Shown here piece after piece: positions 43,109-57,406 of a stretch of DNA of 64,000 nucleotides. The notes beneath the pieces were generated by a model. It had not been told where the DNA came from, searched no databases, and worked only from the letters and a program-made list of their open reading frames with translations. Where the stretch lies: the NCBI RefSeq assembly GCF_000426065.1, contig NZ_KE384491.1, positions 460,280 through 524,279 on the forward strand, in the 5' to 3' direction. The translations under genes and the position numbers were made by a program. The first letter of the stretch is position 1. The number at the start of each line of letters is the position of its first letter. This DNA is from Mycobacterium sp. URHD0025. Lineage in GTDB: Bacteria; Actinomycetota; Actinomycetes; Mycobacteriales; Mycobacteriaceae.

Positions 43109-43849
43109 TCAGCTGGCGTGCTGGCGACGCTGGACGCCCTCGTGAAGCGGCAGATCCGGGTCGATCCAGATGCCGAGCAGTTCGCAGGTGCCGTTGATGG
43201 AACCGACCATGATCGTGGTCAGGTGGTTGACGAATTCCTCGGCCGGCATCCGGCGCGGGCTGTCTTCGTCGGTGCCCAGCCACCAGTCGGTGGCCGAGGC
43301 GCATGCGCCGAAGGTGGCAAAAGCGGCCAGCTCGATCGCGGCCCCGTCGAGTTCCATTTCGCGCAGCTCGTTGGAGAACATGTCGGCCATCGCCAGGGTG
43401 ATGCCGCGTCCTTCGTTGAGTGCCCGCATGGTCGATTCGCTCTGTTCGGCGAACCGGCCCTGGATCAGGAAGCGCAGCACGTTGGGGTGCTCGTCGACCA
43501 GCCGCACGTACTGTTCGACGCTGCGCCGGATGACTTCTCGGGCCGGGTCGGCGCCGAGGTTGATCGCCGGGAAGATCGCCGACCACAGCATGTCGCGCAG
43601 CCGCTCACCGATCGCCTGGAACAGATCGGATTTGTCGGCGAAGTGACGGTAGATCTTGGGCTTGGCCGTACCGGCCTCTTCCGCGATCTCTCGCAGGCTG
43701 AGTTCGGGGCCCAACCGGTCGATCGCCCGGAACGATGCGTCGACGATTTCGGAGCGCACCTTCTTACGGTGCTCACGCCAGCGCTCGCTCCGGGCGTCTA
43801 CCTTGACGCCCGGGCCATCGCTGGAATGTGATCTCGACGTTCGCCGCAC
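43109..43849 (-). CDS. TetR-family regulator (Rv3050c-like)
   Basis: 246 residues. HTH: SEIVDASFRAIDRLGPELSLREIAEEAGTAKPKIYRHFADKSDLFQAI (about 34-80) in a standard TetR N-terminus preceded by a basic 30-residue tail. Ligand domain helical, with WWLGTDEDSPRRMPAEEF. Same length as the Mtb orthologue as recalled. Probably controls the monooxygenase downstream. GTG 43849 used as start. Confidence 0.88.
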   Translation of the reverse strand: MRRTSRSHSSDGPGVKVDARSERWREHRKKVRSEIVDASFRAIDRLGPELSLREIAEEAGTAKPKIYRHFADKSDLFQAIGERLRDMLWSAIFPAINLGADPAREVIRRSVEQYVRLVDEHPNVLRFLIQGRFAEQSESTMRALNEGRGITLAMADMFSNELREMELDGAAIELAAFATFGACASATDWWLGTDEDSPRRMPAEEFVNHLTTIMVGSINGTCELLGIWIDPDLPLHEGVQRRQHAS

Positions 43850-43962
43850 GCGATCACTGTACCTGTCCTGATAGCGCTGACCTGCCCAGACCGCCCCACA
43901 ACACGCGGTTTTGCCGTTTGACCCGGGCGTTCGCCCGTCAAGCCACCGACACTGCGCTTGGG

Positions 43963-43968
43963 TACTAT
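43963..43968 (+). promoter_or_regulatory. -10 box TACTAT for the geranylgeranyl-reductase-like gene
   Basis: TANNNT hexamer 32 bases before the ATG at 44001, in the gap divergent from the TetR gene; a hairpin TTGAC-N2-GGGCG-TT-CGCCC-GTCAA lies at 43918-43941 just upstream. Confidence 0.4.
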
Positions 43969-44000
43969 CGCAGCCACAGTCAACCTATGAGACGAGGCTC

Positions 44001-45179
44001 ATGACGCAGCGATACGACCTGGTCATAGCAGGTGGCGGCCCATCGGGGTCGGCCGCGGCGTGGCAGGCCGCCCAGACCGGCGCCAAGGTTTTGGTGCTGG
44101 ACAAGGCGGAGTTCCCCCGCGACAAGCCCTGTGGCGACGGGCTCACCGCCCGCGCGGTGAGCTACCTGCAGAAGATGGGGCTGGCCGACGAGGTCGCCAA
44201 GTTCCATCGGGTCAACAAGGTGACCGTGTTCAGCCCCAGTGAGTGGGAATTGTCGTTCCCGCGGCGCCCCGGGATGCCCGACCACGGCCATACGGTGAGC
44301 CGCACCGAACTGGACACCCTGCTGCTCAAGCACGCCGAGTCCGCCGGTGCCGAGGTGCGTCAGGGCTCCGAGGTCGCCGGCCCGGAGTTCGACGCCAAGG
44401 GGCGCGTGGTCGGCGTGGTGCTCAAGAACGGTGAGAAGTTCTACGGCGACGCGGTCATCGCGGCTGACGGTGCCTACTCCCCCATCAAGCGGGCACTGAA
44501 GATCGACTCGGAGTACAACGGCTACTCGGCCATCGCCATCCGTTCCGAGATGCACGCCAACCGCCCCGACAGCGACGCCTTTGAGATCTACCTCAAGCTG
44601 CTGTTCCAGGGTGATCAGCTGCCTGGTTACGGCTGGGTCTTCCCGATGGGCGGGGGCCGGTTCAACATCGGTCTCGGCTACGTCAACAGCTACAAGAACT
44701 GGCAGTCCATCAACGCCACCCAGTTCCTCGGCGACTTCCTGCGGACCTTGCCCGCCGAATGGGAGCTGCCCCCGATCGAGGAGCTGAAGAAGAACAAGAG
44801 CGTGCGGGCCTGGCGATTGCCGATGGGCTTCACGGCCTGGCCGCCGTGGCGTCCGGGCGTGCTGTTCGTCGGGGATTCGCTGGGTGCCGGCAAGCCGGTG
44901 TCCGGGGCGGGCATCTCCAAGGCGCTCGAATCCGGTTTGACCGCAGGCGAATGCGCGATTGCCGCGCTGACCAACGGCGGACCCGACGACTTCACGAACT
45001 ACGAGCAGCGGATGCGCGCGGCGTGGGGTCGTGAGTACCGGCGCGGCCGGTTCTTCAACAAGCTCGCCGGGATGCCCGCCGTCGCGGGCGCGGGCCTGAA
45101 GGCGTTGGACAACCACACGTTCCGCGACATGCTGCTCAAGTCGCTCTACAAGAAGGCGCAGAGCCCGCAGCACACGTAG
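44001..45179 (+). CDS. Geranylgeranyl-reductase-family flavoprotein
   Basis: FAD-dependent oxidoreductase of 392 residues. FAD motif VIAGGGPSGSAAAWQA, the family signature PRDKPCGDGLTARAV, and the C-terminal FAD motif VGDSLGAGKPVSGAGISKALESG. Members saturate isoprenoid chains of quinones, lipids or dolichyl-type carriers; MenJ of M. tuberculosis, acting on menaquinone, is a paralogous example. Start ATG 44001 with GAGG upstream. First gene of the second accessory island, beyond Rv3050c. Confidence 0.88.
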   Translation: MTQRYDLVIAGGGPSGSAAAWQAAQTGAKVLVLDKAEFPRDKPCGDGLTARAVSYLQKMGLADEVAKFHRVNKVTVFSPSEWELSFPRRPGMPDHGHTVSRTELDTLLLKHAESAGAEVRQGSEVAGPEFDAKGRVVGVVLKNGEKFYGDAVIAADGAYSPIKRALKIDSEYNGYSAIAIRSEMHANRPDSDAFEIYLKLLFQGDQLPGYGWVFPMGGGRFNIGLGYVNSYKNWQSINATQFLGDFLRTLPAEWELPPIEELKKNKSVRAWRLPMGFTAWPPWRPGVLFVGDSLGAGKPVSGAGISKALESGLTAGECAIAALTNGGPDDFTNYEQRMRAAWGREYRRGRFFNKLAGMPAVAGAGLKALDNHTFRDMLLKSLYKKAQSPQHT

Positions 45180-45191
45180 CCGCTGGACATC

Positions 45192-45240
45192 AAGAATGAG
45201 GCCTCCGCGAAAGACATCTTTCCGCGGAGGCTTCATTCTT
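45192..45240. terminator. Long hairpin between convergent genes
   Basis: Arms AAGAATGAGGCCTCCGCG and CGCGGAGGCTTCATTCTT pair with a single G.T, extended by AAAGA/TCTTT around a tiny loop. Lies between the stops of the reductase-like gene and the GNAT gene. Strong bidirectional terminator candidate. Confidence 0.75.
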
Positions 45241-45249
45241 GCCGCGCCC

Positions 45250-46086
45250 TCAGTTTCCGTTCAACGTGTATCGCACGTCCTCGGCGACAGGTTCGAAACC
45301 GATGCGCCTGTACACCCGGTTGGACACCGGATTGGCGGAGTCGGCGAACAACACGACCTCGCTCGCCCCTTCCCGGTGGGCGAATTGCACAGCGGCGGCG
45401 GTGACCGCGGCGGCGTACCCGTGGCCACGGTGTTCGGGCGGGGTATAGACCGGCCCGATACGGGACGTGCCGACGGCGGCTGCGCGCACCCGGGCCATGC
45501 TGACCGGTTCCCCGTTCACCGCCCACAGCAGGACGTGGTCACCGGCGTCGCCCATCGAGGTGAGCATGGCCTTGCTCGCCTCGAGATTCGACGGCTCGTC
45601 GAATGCCTCGACGAAGAATTCGTTCAGCCACGGCACGACGGTCTCCTCGTCTCGGGTTCCGGCAGTTCGCCATGTACCCGCGACGCCGCTCGGTGGGGTC
45701 AGCTCCCCCAGTCGATAGAGCACGTCGCGTGATGACTCGGCGGCCTGCACACCCGTGACCCTGTGCCACGCCTGCGTGAAAGCTGTTGCTGTCGCCGGTG
45801 TTCCACGCGCCCCCGACAGGTTCGCCCGCGCCGCTGCGAGCGCCTCGACCGCCGTCGTCGCCGTCTCGGCCGGCAGGCCATTCACCAACAGCACCGAATC
45901 CCGGGTCTGCACAGCCGCGCCCGCCACACCATTTTTGTCGGTGACCGACAACAAGATTCGTTCTGTGGGCCAGGGCGCCGTGCGCAGAACCGTCAGCTCC
46001 AAGGTGAACAGCACCGGGTCCCGGCGGTACACCGTCCGCTCGAAGGGTTCGAAGTCGGCCGGGGACTGATGCAGATGGGCCTCCAT
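45250..46086 (-). CDS. GNAT-family N-acetyltransferase
   Basis: 278 residues. The C-terminal half is a GNAT domain with the acetyl-CoA pyrophosphate motif PEHRGHGYAAAVTAAAVQFA (Q/RxxGxG/A) and the later NPVSNRVYRRIGFEPV; the N-terminal half is an extra module of unknown role, as in two-part GNATs of actinobacteria. Start ATG 46086. Substrate unknown. Lies downstream of the cupin and synthetase genes on the same strand, with a 101-base gap. Confidence 0.82.
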   Translation of the reverse strand: MEAHLHQSPADFEPFERTVYRRDPVLFTLELTVLRTAPWPTERILLSVTDKNGVAGAAVQTRDSVLLVNGLPAETATTAVEALAAARANLSGARGTPATATAFTQAWHRVTGVQAAESSRDVLYRLGELTPPSGVAGTWRTAGTRDEETVVPWLNEFFVEAFDEPSNLEASKAMLTSMGDAGDHVLLWAVNGEPVSMARVRAAAVGTSRIGPVYTPPEHRGHGYAAAVTAAAVQFAHREGASEVVLFADSANPVSNRVYRRIGFEPVAEDVRYTLNGN

Positions 46087-46187
46087 GCCTCAAGGGTGCG
46101 GGCTCAATCGGGCGATCGCTACTGATTTTCCCGGCCGGCGGCCTAGCGCTGACTCCTGGGCGGCCCGGTGTCGGCCCGGAGCTCTGC

Positions 46188-46541
46188 CTAGCCTTCCGGG
46201 TAGAACAGGAACAACACACAACCCTGCGTGGATTGCGGTACATGCCATGAGCCCGCCGGGGCATGCAGGAATGTGCCTGCGGCATAGTCATTGACGCCGT
46301 CGTTGAAGACGCCGGAAACAACGTAGACCTCTTCGGGGCCTGGGTCGTGCAGGTCTTCCCCGGCCCAGGTCGCGCCCGGTGCGATCGTTGTCACCGCCGC
46401 CTTGGCACCGTTGGCGCCCCGCCAGAGCAGTTGGACGGTGATGCCTGGAGAGACTTCGCTCGGTTCGACGTCCGCCGTTGATTTCCATACATATCCGGGC
46501 GCGTTGGGGCCGAACGACGCCAGGTCACCATCAGTTGTCAT
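46188..46541 (-). CDS. ChrR-like cupin protein
   Basis: Single cupin domain of 117 residues close to the C-terminal cupin of ChrR anti-sigma factors: PGITVQLLWRGANG, TWAGEDLHDPGPEEVYVVSGVFNDG and GTFLHAPAGSWHVPQS. It lacks the N-terminal zinc anti-sigma domain. Acts perhaps as a metal-dependent enzyme or sensor. ATG 46541. Downstream of the synthetase fragment by 68 bases; co-transcription possible. Confidence 0.8.
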   Translation of the reverse strand: MTTDGDLASFGPNAPGYVWKSTADVEPSEVSPGITVQLLWRGANGAKAAVTTIAPGATWAGEDLHDPGPEEVYVVSGVFNDGVNDYAAGTFLHAPAGSWHVPQSTQGCVLFLFYPEG

Positions 46542-46609
46542 GTGAGCACGAACCGAGCGCACCGGCTCTCGATTCCCGAACCGCAGCGTCCCAGCTCAGG
46601 CGCCATCCT

Positions 46610-47440
46610 CTAGGCCGACGATTGCAGCGGCGCAAGCAGGCCGAACCGCTCCAGATCCGTGACGTACTTGGTGATGATGGATGGCGAGATGTGGGGAATA
46701 TCGGGGTCTTCGTTGTCAGGGCCGATCCCGGCTTCTCGCACCGCGGCCTGGAATCGGTCGGTCGGTCCGTAGGATCCGTGAGTGGGCTCCGGAGCTTTCA
46801 GATCCCTGGTGAACTGCGACGCCAAGATCTGTAGCACCGAATGCCGGCGCTGCCGCTCGGGTAACGCGCGTAGAGCAGTTTCGAAGCGCCGCAACCATTC
46901 CCCGAAATCGGCGACGCGTTCGATCCGGTAGCCGGCCTCGATCAGCCAGTCGACGTATTCGTCGATGCCGATGCCGTCGTCGTGCGGATTCATCACGTGA
47001 TACGTCTCGAAGTCGGGCGAGCCTGCACGGGCCAGCTGCCAGCCCAGCGTGGCGATCGCCTCGGCGACGAACCCGACGGGCAGTGCGTCGTAGTGGGCTC
47101 GTTGACGGTTGCCGTCGGCGTCGAGTTGATAGAACGATGCCGGCGCCAGACCGGTGGCCACCACGCTCAGCACCATTCGGGTGAAATTGTCCGGGACGTT
47201 GAGCTGACCCGCGTAGCTGGTGTCGGCCAGAATCATGTCGCAACGGAACACCGCGACTGGCAGGCCGCACAGATCGTGCGCCTCGCGCAGCAGCACTTCC
47301 CCGGCCCACTTGCTGTTGCCGTACCCGTTGGCGAAGCTTCCGTCGAGCGCACGCACCGGACTGATGGTCCGGATGTCCGCGTGCTCGGTGAACGCCGAGG
47401 GCTCGATCTGATGGCGAACGTCGGCAGTCGACACGAACGT
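46610..47440 (-). pseudogene. C-terminal part of the NRPS reductase domain, cut off by an in-frame stop
   Basis: 276 codons continuing exactly in frame after the TAA that ends the synthetase frame: TFVSTADVRHQIE... This part has the SDR catalytic pair in GYGNSKWAGEVLL (Tyr and Lys), so the reductase is split between its NADPH-binding half and its catalytic half. A GTG at 47434 could start a separate peptide, but no ribosome-binding site precedes it. Full read-through would give 2571 residues. Either a recent nonsense mutation, a sequencing error, or read-through. Confidence 0.75.
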
Positions 47441-54325
<6,885 letters not shown>

Positions 54326-54402
54326 GATTCCTCCCCCGAGAATCGGCGGTTACGGTCCCCAAACCCGTCACAACTGGCCCCGCCGGTCTCCCGTATCGGA
54401 AG

Positions 54403-54408
54403 AGAATA
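54403..54408 (-). promoter_or_regulatory. -10 box TATTCT of the synthetase promoter
   Basis: On the minus strand TATTCT (TANNNT) lies about 78 bases before the ATG at 54325, followed by a leader with GGGGGAGGA as ribosome-binding site. The -35 region would fall inside the adjoining palindrome. Confidence 0.45.
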
Positions 54409-54414
54409 ATGTGG

Positions 54415-54432
54415 CGGTTAGGGCCCTAACCG
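54415..54432. promoter_or_regulatory. 18-base perfect palindrome, candidate operator
   Basis: CGGTTAGGGCCCTAACCG is fully self-complementary and lies seven bases upstream of the -10 box at 54403-54408, covering the spacer and -35 positions. This is a classic repressor position and the sequence is of the size bound by TetR-type dimers. Which regulator binds is unknown. Confidence 0.6.
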
Positions 54433-54801
54433 TCGTTCGCGAAAACTTGCGTTCACCAATTCACCGGCAAATATGCATATAGTGGCAATTCAATTGCTCA
54501 CTCTTTGTTGGCAAACATCGCGTTCAAACCAATGAACATAAAACAACCCAGCTGGAGCGGCTGGTTGACCGGCCCCGCAAGCCGAACGCGCAAAGTGATA
54601 CCCAGGCAGCGAACCGCGAGATCCAGGAGATTCACTGTCGACTATTCCCAAACCAGGAAACGCCTCGCACACAAACTAATGCAATAGTGGCAAACCCTGG
54701 GAATATTGCCCACAAAAGCACATCAATCTGCGCCCCCAGAGGGTGCAGCGGCTTTGCCAGTTTGTCCCGGTCCGCTCACACGTCTGCGGGTGCACGGCGT
54801 A

Positions 54802-55515
54802 TCAGCGTCGACCGCGCTTGGCCGGACCCGGCTTGCGGGCGACCTTGCCCGCCGCGGCCCGGGCGGCCTGCTTCGCGAGAGTCTTCTCCCGGGCAGTGCG
54901 TTTCGGGGCCGACTGCGCCTGCCCCCGTGACGAACTGGCCTTACGGCCGCGCACGATTCCGATGAACTCCTCGATCAGTTCCGGTTGCGGCCCTTCCGCG
55001 AAGGCGAGCGCCACGGGGCAGGTGGGTGCGTCGGCGATCGGGCGGTACGTGAGGTCCTTGCGGTGATAGAGCCGCGCAAGTGACTGCGGGACGATGAGTG
55101 CCCCCATCCCCGCGGCGACGAGTTCTATTGCGTCCTTCGTGGTCTCGGGACGGTGATCGACCCGGGTGCCGGGAGCGCCCGCCCAGGCGACGACATCGTC
55201 GAGCGGCAGCAGGGTCGGTTCGCCGTCGAGGTCCGCAGCGGTGATTTCGTCGACGGCACTGAGAAGGTGATCGGCCGGAACCACCGCCACCGTTGTCTCC
55301 GCGTAGAGGGGTATGAGGGCCAGCCCAGACGTGTCGGCGGCCGGACGGAGCAACGCCACGTCGACGGTGCCGTCGCGCACTGCGGCAGCCGCGTCGGCCG
55401 CCGCGACGGCCTGCAACCGCAGCCGAACGTCCGGGTGGCGCTCCGCCCAGACCCGTGCCCACTTCGCGGGTGTCCCGCCAGGGACGTACCCGAGGGTGAG
55501 GGACTGCGGGGTCAC
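54802..55515 (-). CDS. LysR-type substrate-binding domain protein without HTH
   Basis: 237 residues comprising only the effector-binding domain of LysR regulators: TLGYVPGGTPAKWARVWAERHPDVRLRL, VDVALLRPAAD, TTVAVVPADHLLS, and ELVAAGMGALIVPQSLARL. The usual N-terminal winged helix is absent, and the frame begins directly at GTG 55515. A C-terminal basic tail (KRTAREKTLAKQAARAAAGKVARK) could contact DNA or RNA. Its divergent DUF5997 neighbour is a recurrent partner in actinobacteria as I recall, suggesting a two-gene regulatory unit. Confidence 0.82.
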   Translation of the reverse strand: MTPQSLTLGYVPGGTPAKWARVWAERHPDVRLRLQAVAAADAAAAVRDGTVDVALLRPAADTSGLALIPLYAETTVAVVPADHLLSAVDEITAADLDGEPTLLPLDDVVAWAGAPGTRVDHRPETTKDAIELVAAGMGALIVPQSLARLYHRKDLTYRPIADAPTCPVALAFAEGPQPELIEEFIGIVRGRKASSSRGQAQSAPKRTAREKTLAKQAARAAAGKVARKPGPAKRGRR

Positions 55516-55521
55516 CGCCCC

Positions 55522-55527
55522 AGGTTA
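55522..55527 (-). promoter_or_regulatory. -10 box TAACCT, leaderless promoter of the LysR-like gene
   Basis: TAACCT on the minus strand ends six bases before the GTG at 55515. The gap to the divergent start is only 28 bases, so both promoters overlap and neither mRNA can have a normal leader. Confidence 0.5.
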
Positions 55528-55531
55528 CCGA

Positions 55532-55537
55532 TACGCT
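55532..55537 (+). promoter_or_regulatory. -10 box TACGCT, leaderless promoter of the DUF5997 gene
   Basis: TACGCT ends six bases before the ATG at 55544, mirroring the opposite-strand box. Confidence 0.5.
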
Positions 55538-55543
55538 GGTTCC

Positions 55544-55930
55544 ATGAGCAGGCCGAACGCGCAGTCCATGAAACCCGCCACCGCGGCGAAGAAGCTGGAC
55601 GTGTATTTGCCTGCGACACCGGCGGAGTTCCAGGAGAACGCGATCACCCGCTCCGAGCTCGCGGCCCTGCAGGATGACCCGCCGCAGTGGCTCAAGGACC
55701 TTCGCAAGAACGGCCCGCACCCGAAGAACCTCGTGGCAGCCAAGTTGGGCATCTCGATCGCCGGCCTCGCACGCGGGGGTGTCGGTGATGCACTCACCAC
55801 CGAGCAGATCGACCAACTGCTCGAGGAGAAGCCGGAGTGGCTCATGGCAGAACGCGAGAGCTACACAAACGTGCTGCAGGAGCAGCGACGCCTGAAGGCG
55901 GTACGCGCGGAGCAGGCTCGCGAGAGCTGA
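55544..55930 (+). CDS. DUF5997 protein
   Basis: 128-residue soluble protein of the actinobacterial DUF5997 family: AKKLDVYLPATPAEFQENAITRSELAALQDDPPQWLKDLRKNGPHP, then a helix-turn-helix-like stretch (KNLVAAKLGISIAGLARGGV) and LTTEQIDQLLEEKPEWL. It may supply the DNA-binding function that the LysR-like neighbour lacks; this is inference from the helix pattern and pairing. ATG 55544 is 28 bases from the divergent GTG. Confidence 0.82.
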   Translation: MSRPNAQSMKPATAAKKLDVYLPATPAEFQENAITRSELAALQDDPPQWLKDLRKNGPHPKNLVAAKLGISIAGLARGGVGDALTTEQIDQLLEEKPEWLMAERESYTNVLQEQRRLKAVRAEQARES

Positions 55931-55973
55931 CTTCTGGAACCGCCTGCGGACAGCACGGTGATCGTTCGATGGA

Positions 55974-56414
55974 TCAGTCGGGTTCCCGCGCGTCTTTCGC
56001 GAGCAGGTGTGCGTACGGATCTTCTTCCGGCCCAATATGTTCGGGCATCGGATAATAGGTCTTGATCAGCAGATCGCCGGCCTGATCCCAGGCAAAAGTC
56101 TCAATGCTGTAGGCGGACTGGACGTCGGGCTCAGTGCCGAAAGAGTTCTCGCAGACCCAGGCCATCTCGTCGCCATTGACCTGCACGGTGATCATCCTGA
56201 TCTTCAGGATCGACTGGAACATGTCGAACGCGTCGGAGGTGGCGGCGGCGAAGCCGTGCTTCTCCTCGGTACCGACGGGGTCGAACATCCGAACCTCGCC
56301 CGGGCAGATGGTGCGCCACGACGCCACCCACTCGTCCTTCTTACCGGCGTTCCACAGCTCAGCGTGCTTTGCCGCGTGCGCCAATCGCGCGCGCCGACTC
56401 GGAACATTGCTCAT
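55974..56414 (-). CDS. NTF2/SnoaL-like protein
   Basis: 146-residue cone-fold protein: HAAKHAELWNAGKKDEWVASWRTICPGEVRMFDPVG, FDMFQSILKIRMITVQVNGDEMAWVCEN, SIETFAWDQAGDLLIKTYYP. Members include steroid isomerases, limonene epoxide hydrolases and polyketide cyclases; the usual catalytic residues are not clear here. ATG 56414 with GGAGGGGAG upstream. Divergent from the SDR gene by 100 bases, so probably part of the same redox cluster. Confidence 0.75.
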   Translation of the reverse strand: MSNVPSRRARLAHAAKHAELWNAGKKDEWVASWRTICPGEVRMFDPVGTEEKHGFAAATSDAFDMFQSILKIRMITVQVNGDEMAWVCENSFGTEPDVQSAYSIETFAWDQAGDLLIKTYYPMPEHIGPEEDPYAHLLAKDAREPD

Positions 56415-56502
56415 CGTCGACTCCCCTCCCGTGCACCCAGCCACGATGCCTGAGCCGCACCCCAATGTCGGTAATTTCGCGACGCAAGAAAAATAACAGA
56501 TG

Positions 56503-56508
56503 TAATCT
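56503..56508 (+). promoter_or_regulatory. -10 box TAATCT, leaderless promoter of the SDR gene
   Basis: TAATCT ends six bases before the GTG at 56515, with no ribosome-binding site. Confidence 0.5.
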
Positions 56509-56514
56509 TTTGGC

Positions 56515-57396
56515 GTGGCCAGCTCCGATACATCTCCCGAACTGGACGGAAAAGTCGCGATAGTCACGGGCACGAGCCGTGGTGTGGGAGTGGGTATCGC
56601 GCACGAACTCCTCCGCGCGGGTGCGACGGTGATCGGCTGCTCTCGCGCACCGTTGGACAGGCTTCCTGGCACCGAGACCACCCCGGACTGGGCTGACCGT
56701 TCCGCTCAGATGGTGTGCGACCAAGCCGATTACCGGGCCATCGACGCCTTCGTCGCACGTGTGGCAGACATCTATGGACGCGTCGACATCCTGGTCAACA
56801 ATGCCGGCGGCACCGTCCCGTCTCCTTCGGTCGATGCCGTGCCCAGCTTGGTCTCGCGCATCCAAGGGGCACCTGCCAGTGACGACGAGTACGAACGCAG
56901 CGTGCTGTTCCATGCCTTCGCCGTACAGATGAACCTGATCAGTCCGCTGTGGTTCGCCATCCGCGCACACCGGCAGATGAAAACGCAGGACGGCACCGGT
57001 TGCATCATCAACATCTCCAGCGGGGCGAGTCATCCGGCAGGCTCCCCCACGCTGGTGTCCTACGGCGCGGCCAAAGCCGGCCTCAATCACATGACGCGGT
57101 CGCTGGCCCAGGAATGGGGTCCGACGGTGCGGGTGAATTGCGTTGCGCTCGGGCCCACCGTCACCGAGAACTTCCAGTCCTTCGTGCTGCCCAAGGATGA
57201 CCCGGACGGCGAGAAGTACTTCGCCCCGATCCCCCTCAAACGAGGTGGCGAACCCGCCGAAGTGGGGCGCACCTGCGTCTTCCTCGCATCCGGTGCGGCC
57301 GACTACATCAACGGCACCACCATCGAGATCGACGGCGGCATGCTCCCCGGAGCCCTCTACGAGGCCGGCCTCAAGACCATCACCGACCTACTCTGA
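56515..57396 (+). CDS. Short-chain dehydrogenase/reductase
   Basis: Classical SDR of 293 residues. Cofactor motif GTSRGVGVGIA, NNAG motif ILVNNAGG, catalytic Ser in NISSGAS and Tyr-Lys in SYGAAKAG, C-terminal INGTTIEIDGG. An insertion between strands 4 and 5 (VDAVPSLVSRIQGAPASDD) is longer than usual. First gene of a plus-strand group with a DapB-like dehydrogenase, a TetR regulator and a molybdopterin enzyme. GTG 56515 chosen for its leaderless promoter. Substrate unknown. Confidence 0.88.
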   Translation: MASSDTSPELDGKVAIVTGTSRGVGVGIAHELLRAGATVIGCSRAPLDRLPGTETTPDWADRSAQMVCDQADYRAIDAFVARVADIYGRVDILVNNAGGTVPSPSVDAVPSLVSRIQGAPASDDEYERSVLFHAFAVQMNLISPLWFAIRAHRQMKTQDGTGCIINISSGASHPAGSPTLVSYGAAKAGLNHMTRSLAQEWGPTVRVNCVALGPTVTENFQSFVLPKDDPDGEKYFAPIPLKRGGEPAEVGRTCVFLASGAADYINGTTIEIDGGMLPGALYEAGLKTITDLL

Positions 57397-57406
57397 AGGA
57401 AAACCA

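Larger units (their letters stand above)
54326..54801. other. AT-rich regulatory gap upstream of the synthetase
   Basis: 476 bases without a convincing gene. Markedly richer in A/T than the rest (e.g. 54400-54560). Holds the synthetase promoter and palindromes: the 18-mer at 54415, ATATGCATAT at 54471-54480, and GCAATT-C-AATTGC at 54485-54497. A 60-codon open frame at 54505-54687 has no coding character. AT-rich stretches of this kind are typical Lsr2 targets in mycobacteria (inference). Confidence 0.6.

Noticed and set aside
41490..43145. 551-codon plus-strand frame opposite the monooxygenase
   Set aside because: Shadow of a gene with clear FAD/NADPH motifs on the other strand.
54505..54687. 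60-codon open frame in the AT-rich gap
   Set aside because: No ribosome-binding site, no similarity to known families, codon use unlike neighbours; treated as non-coding.
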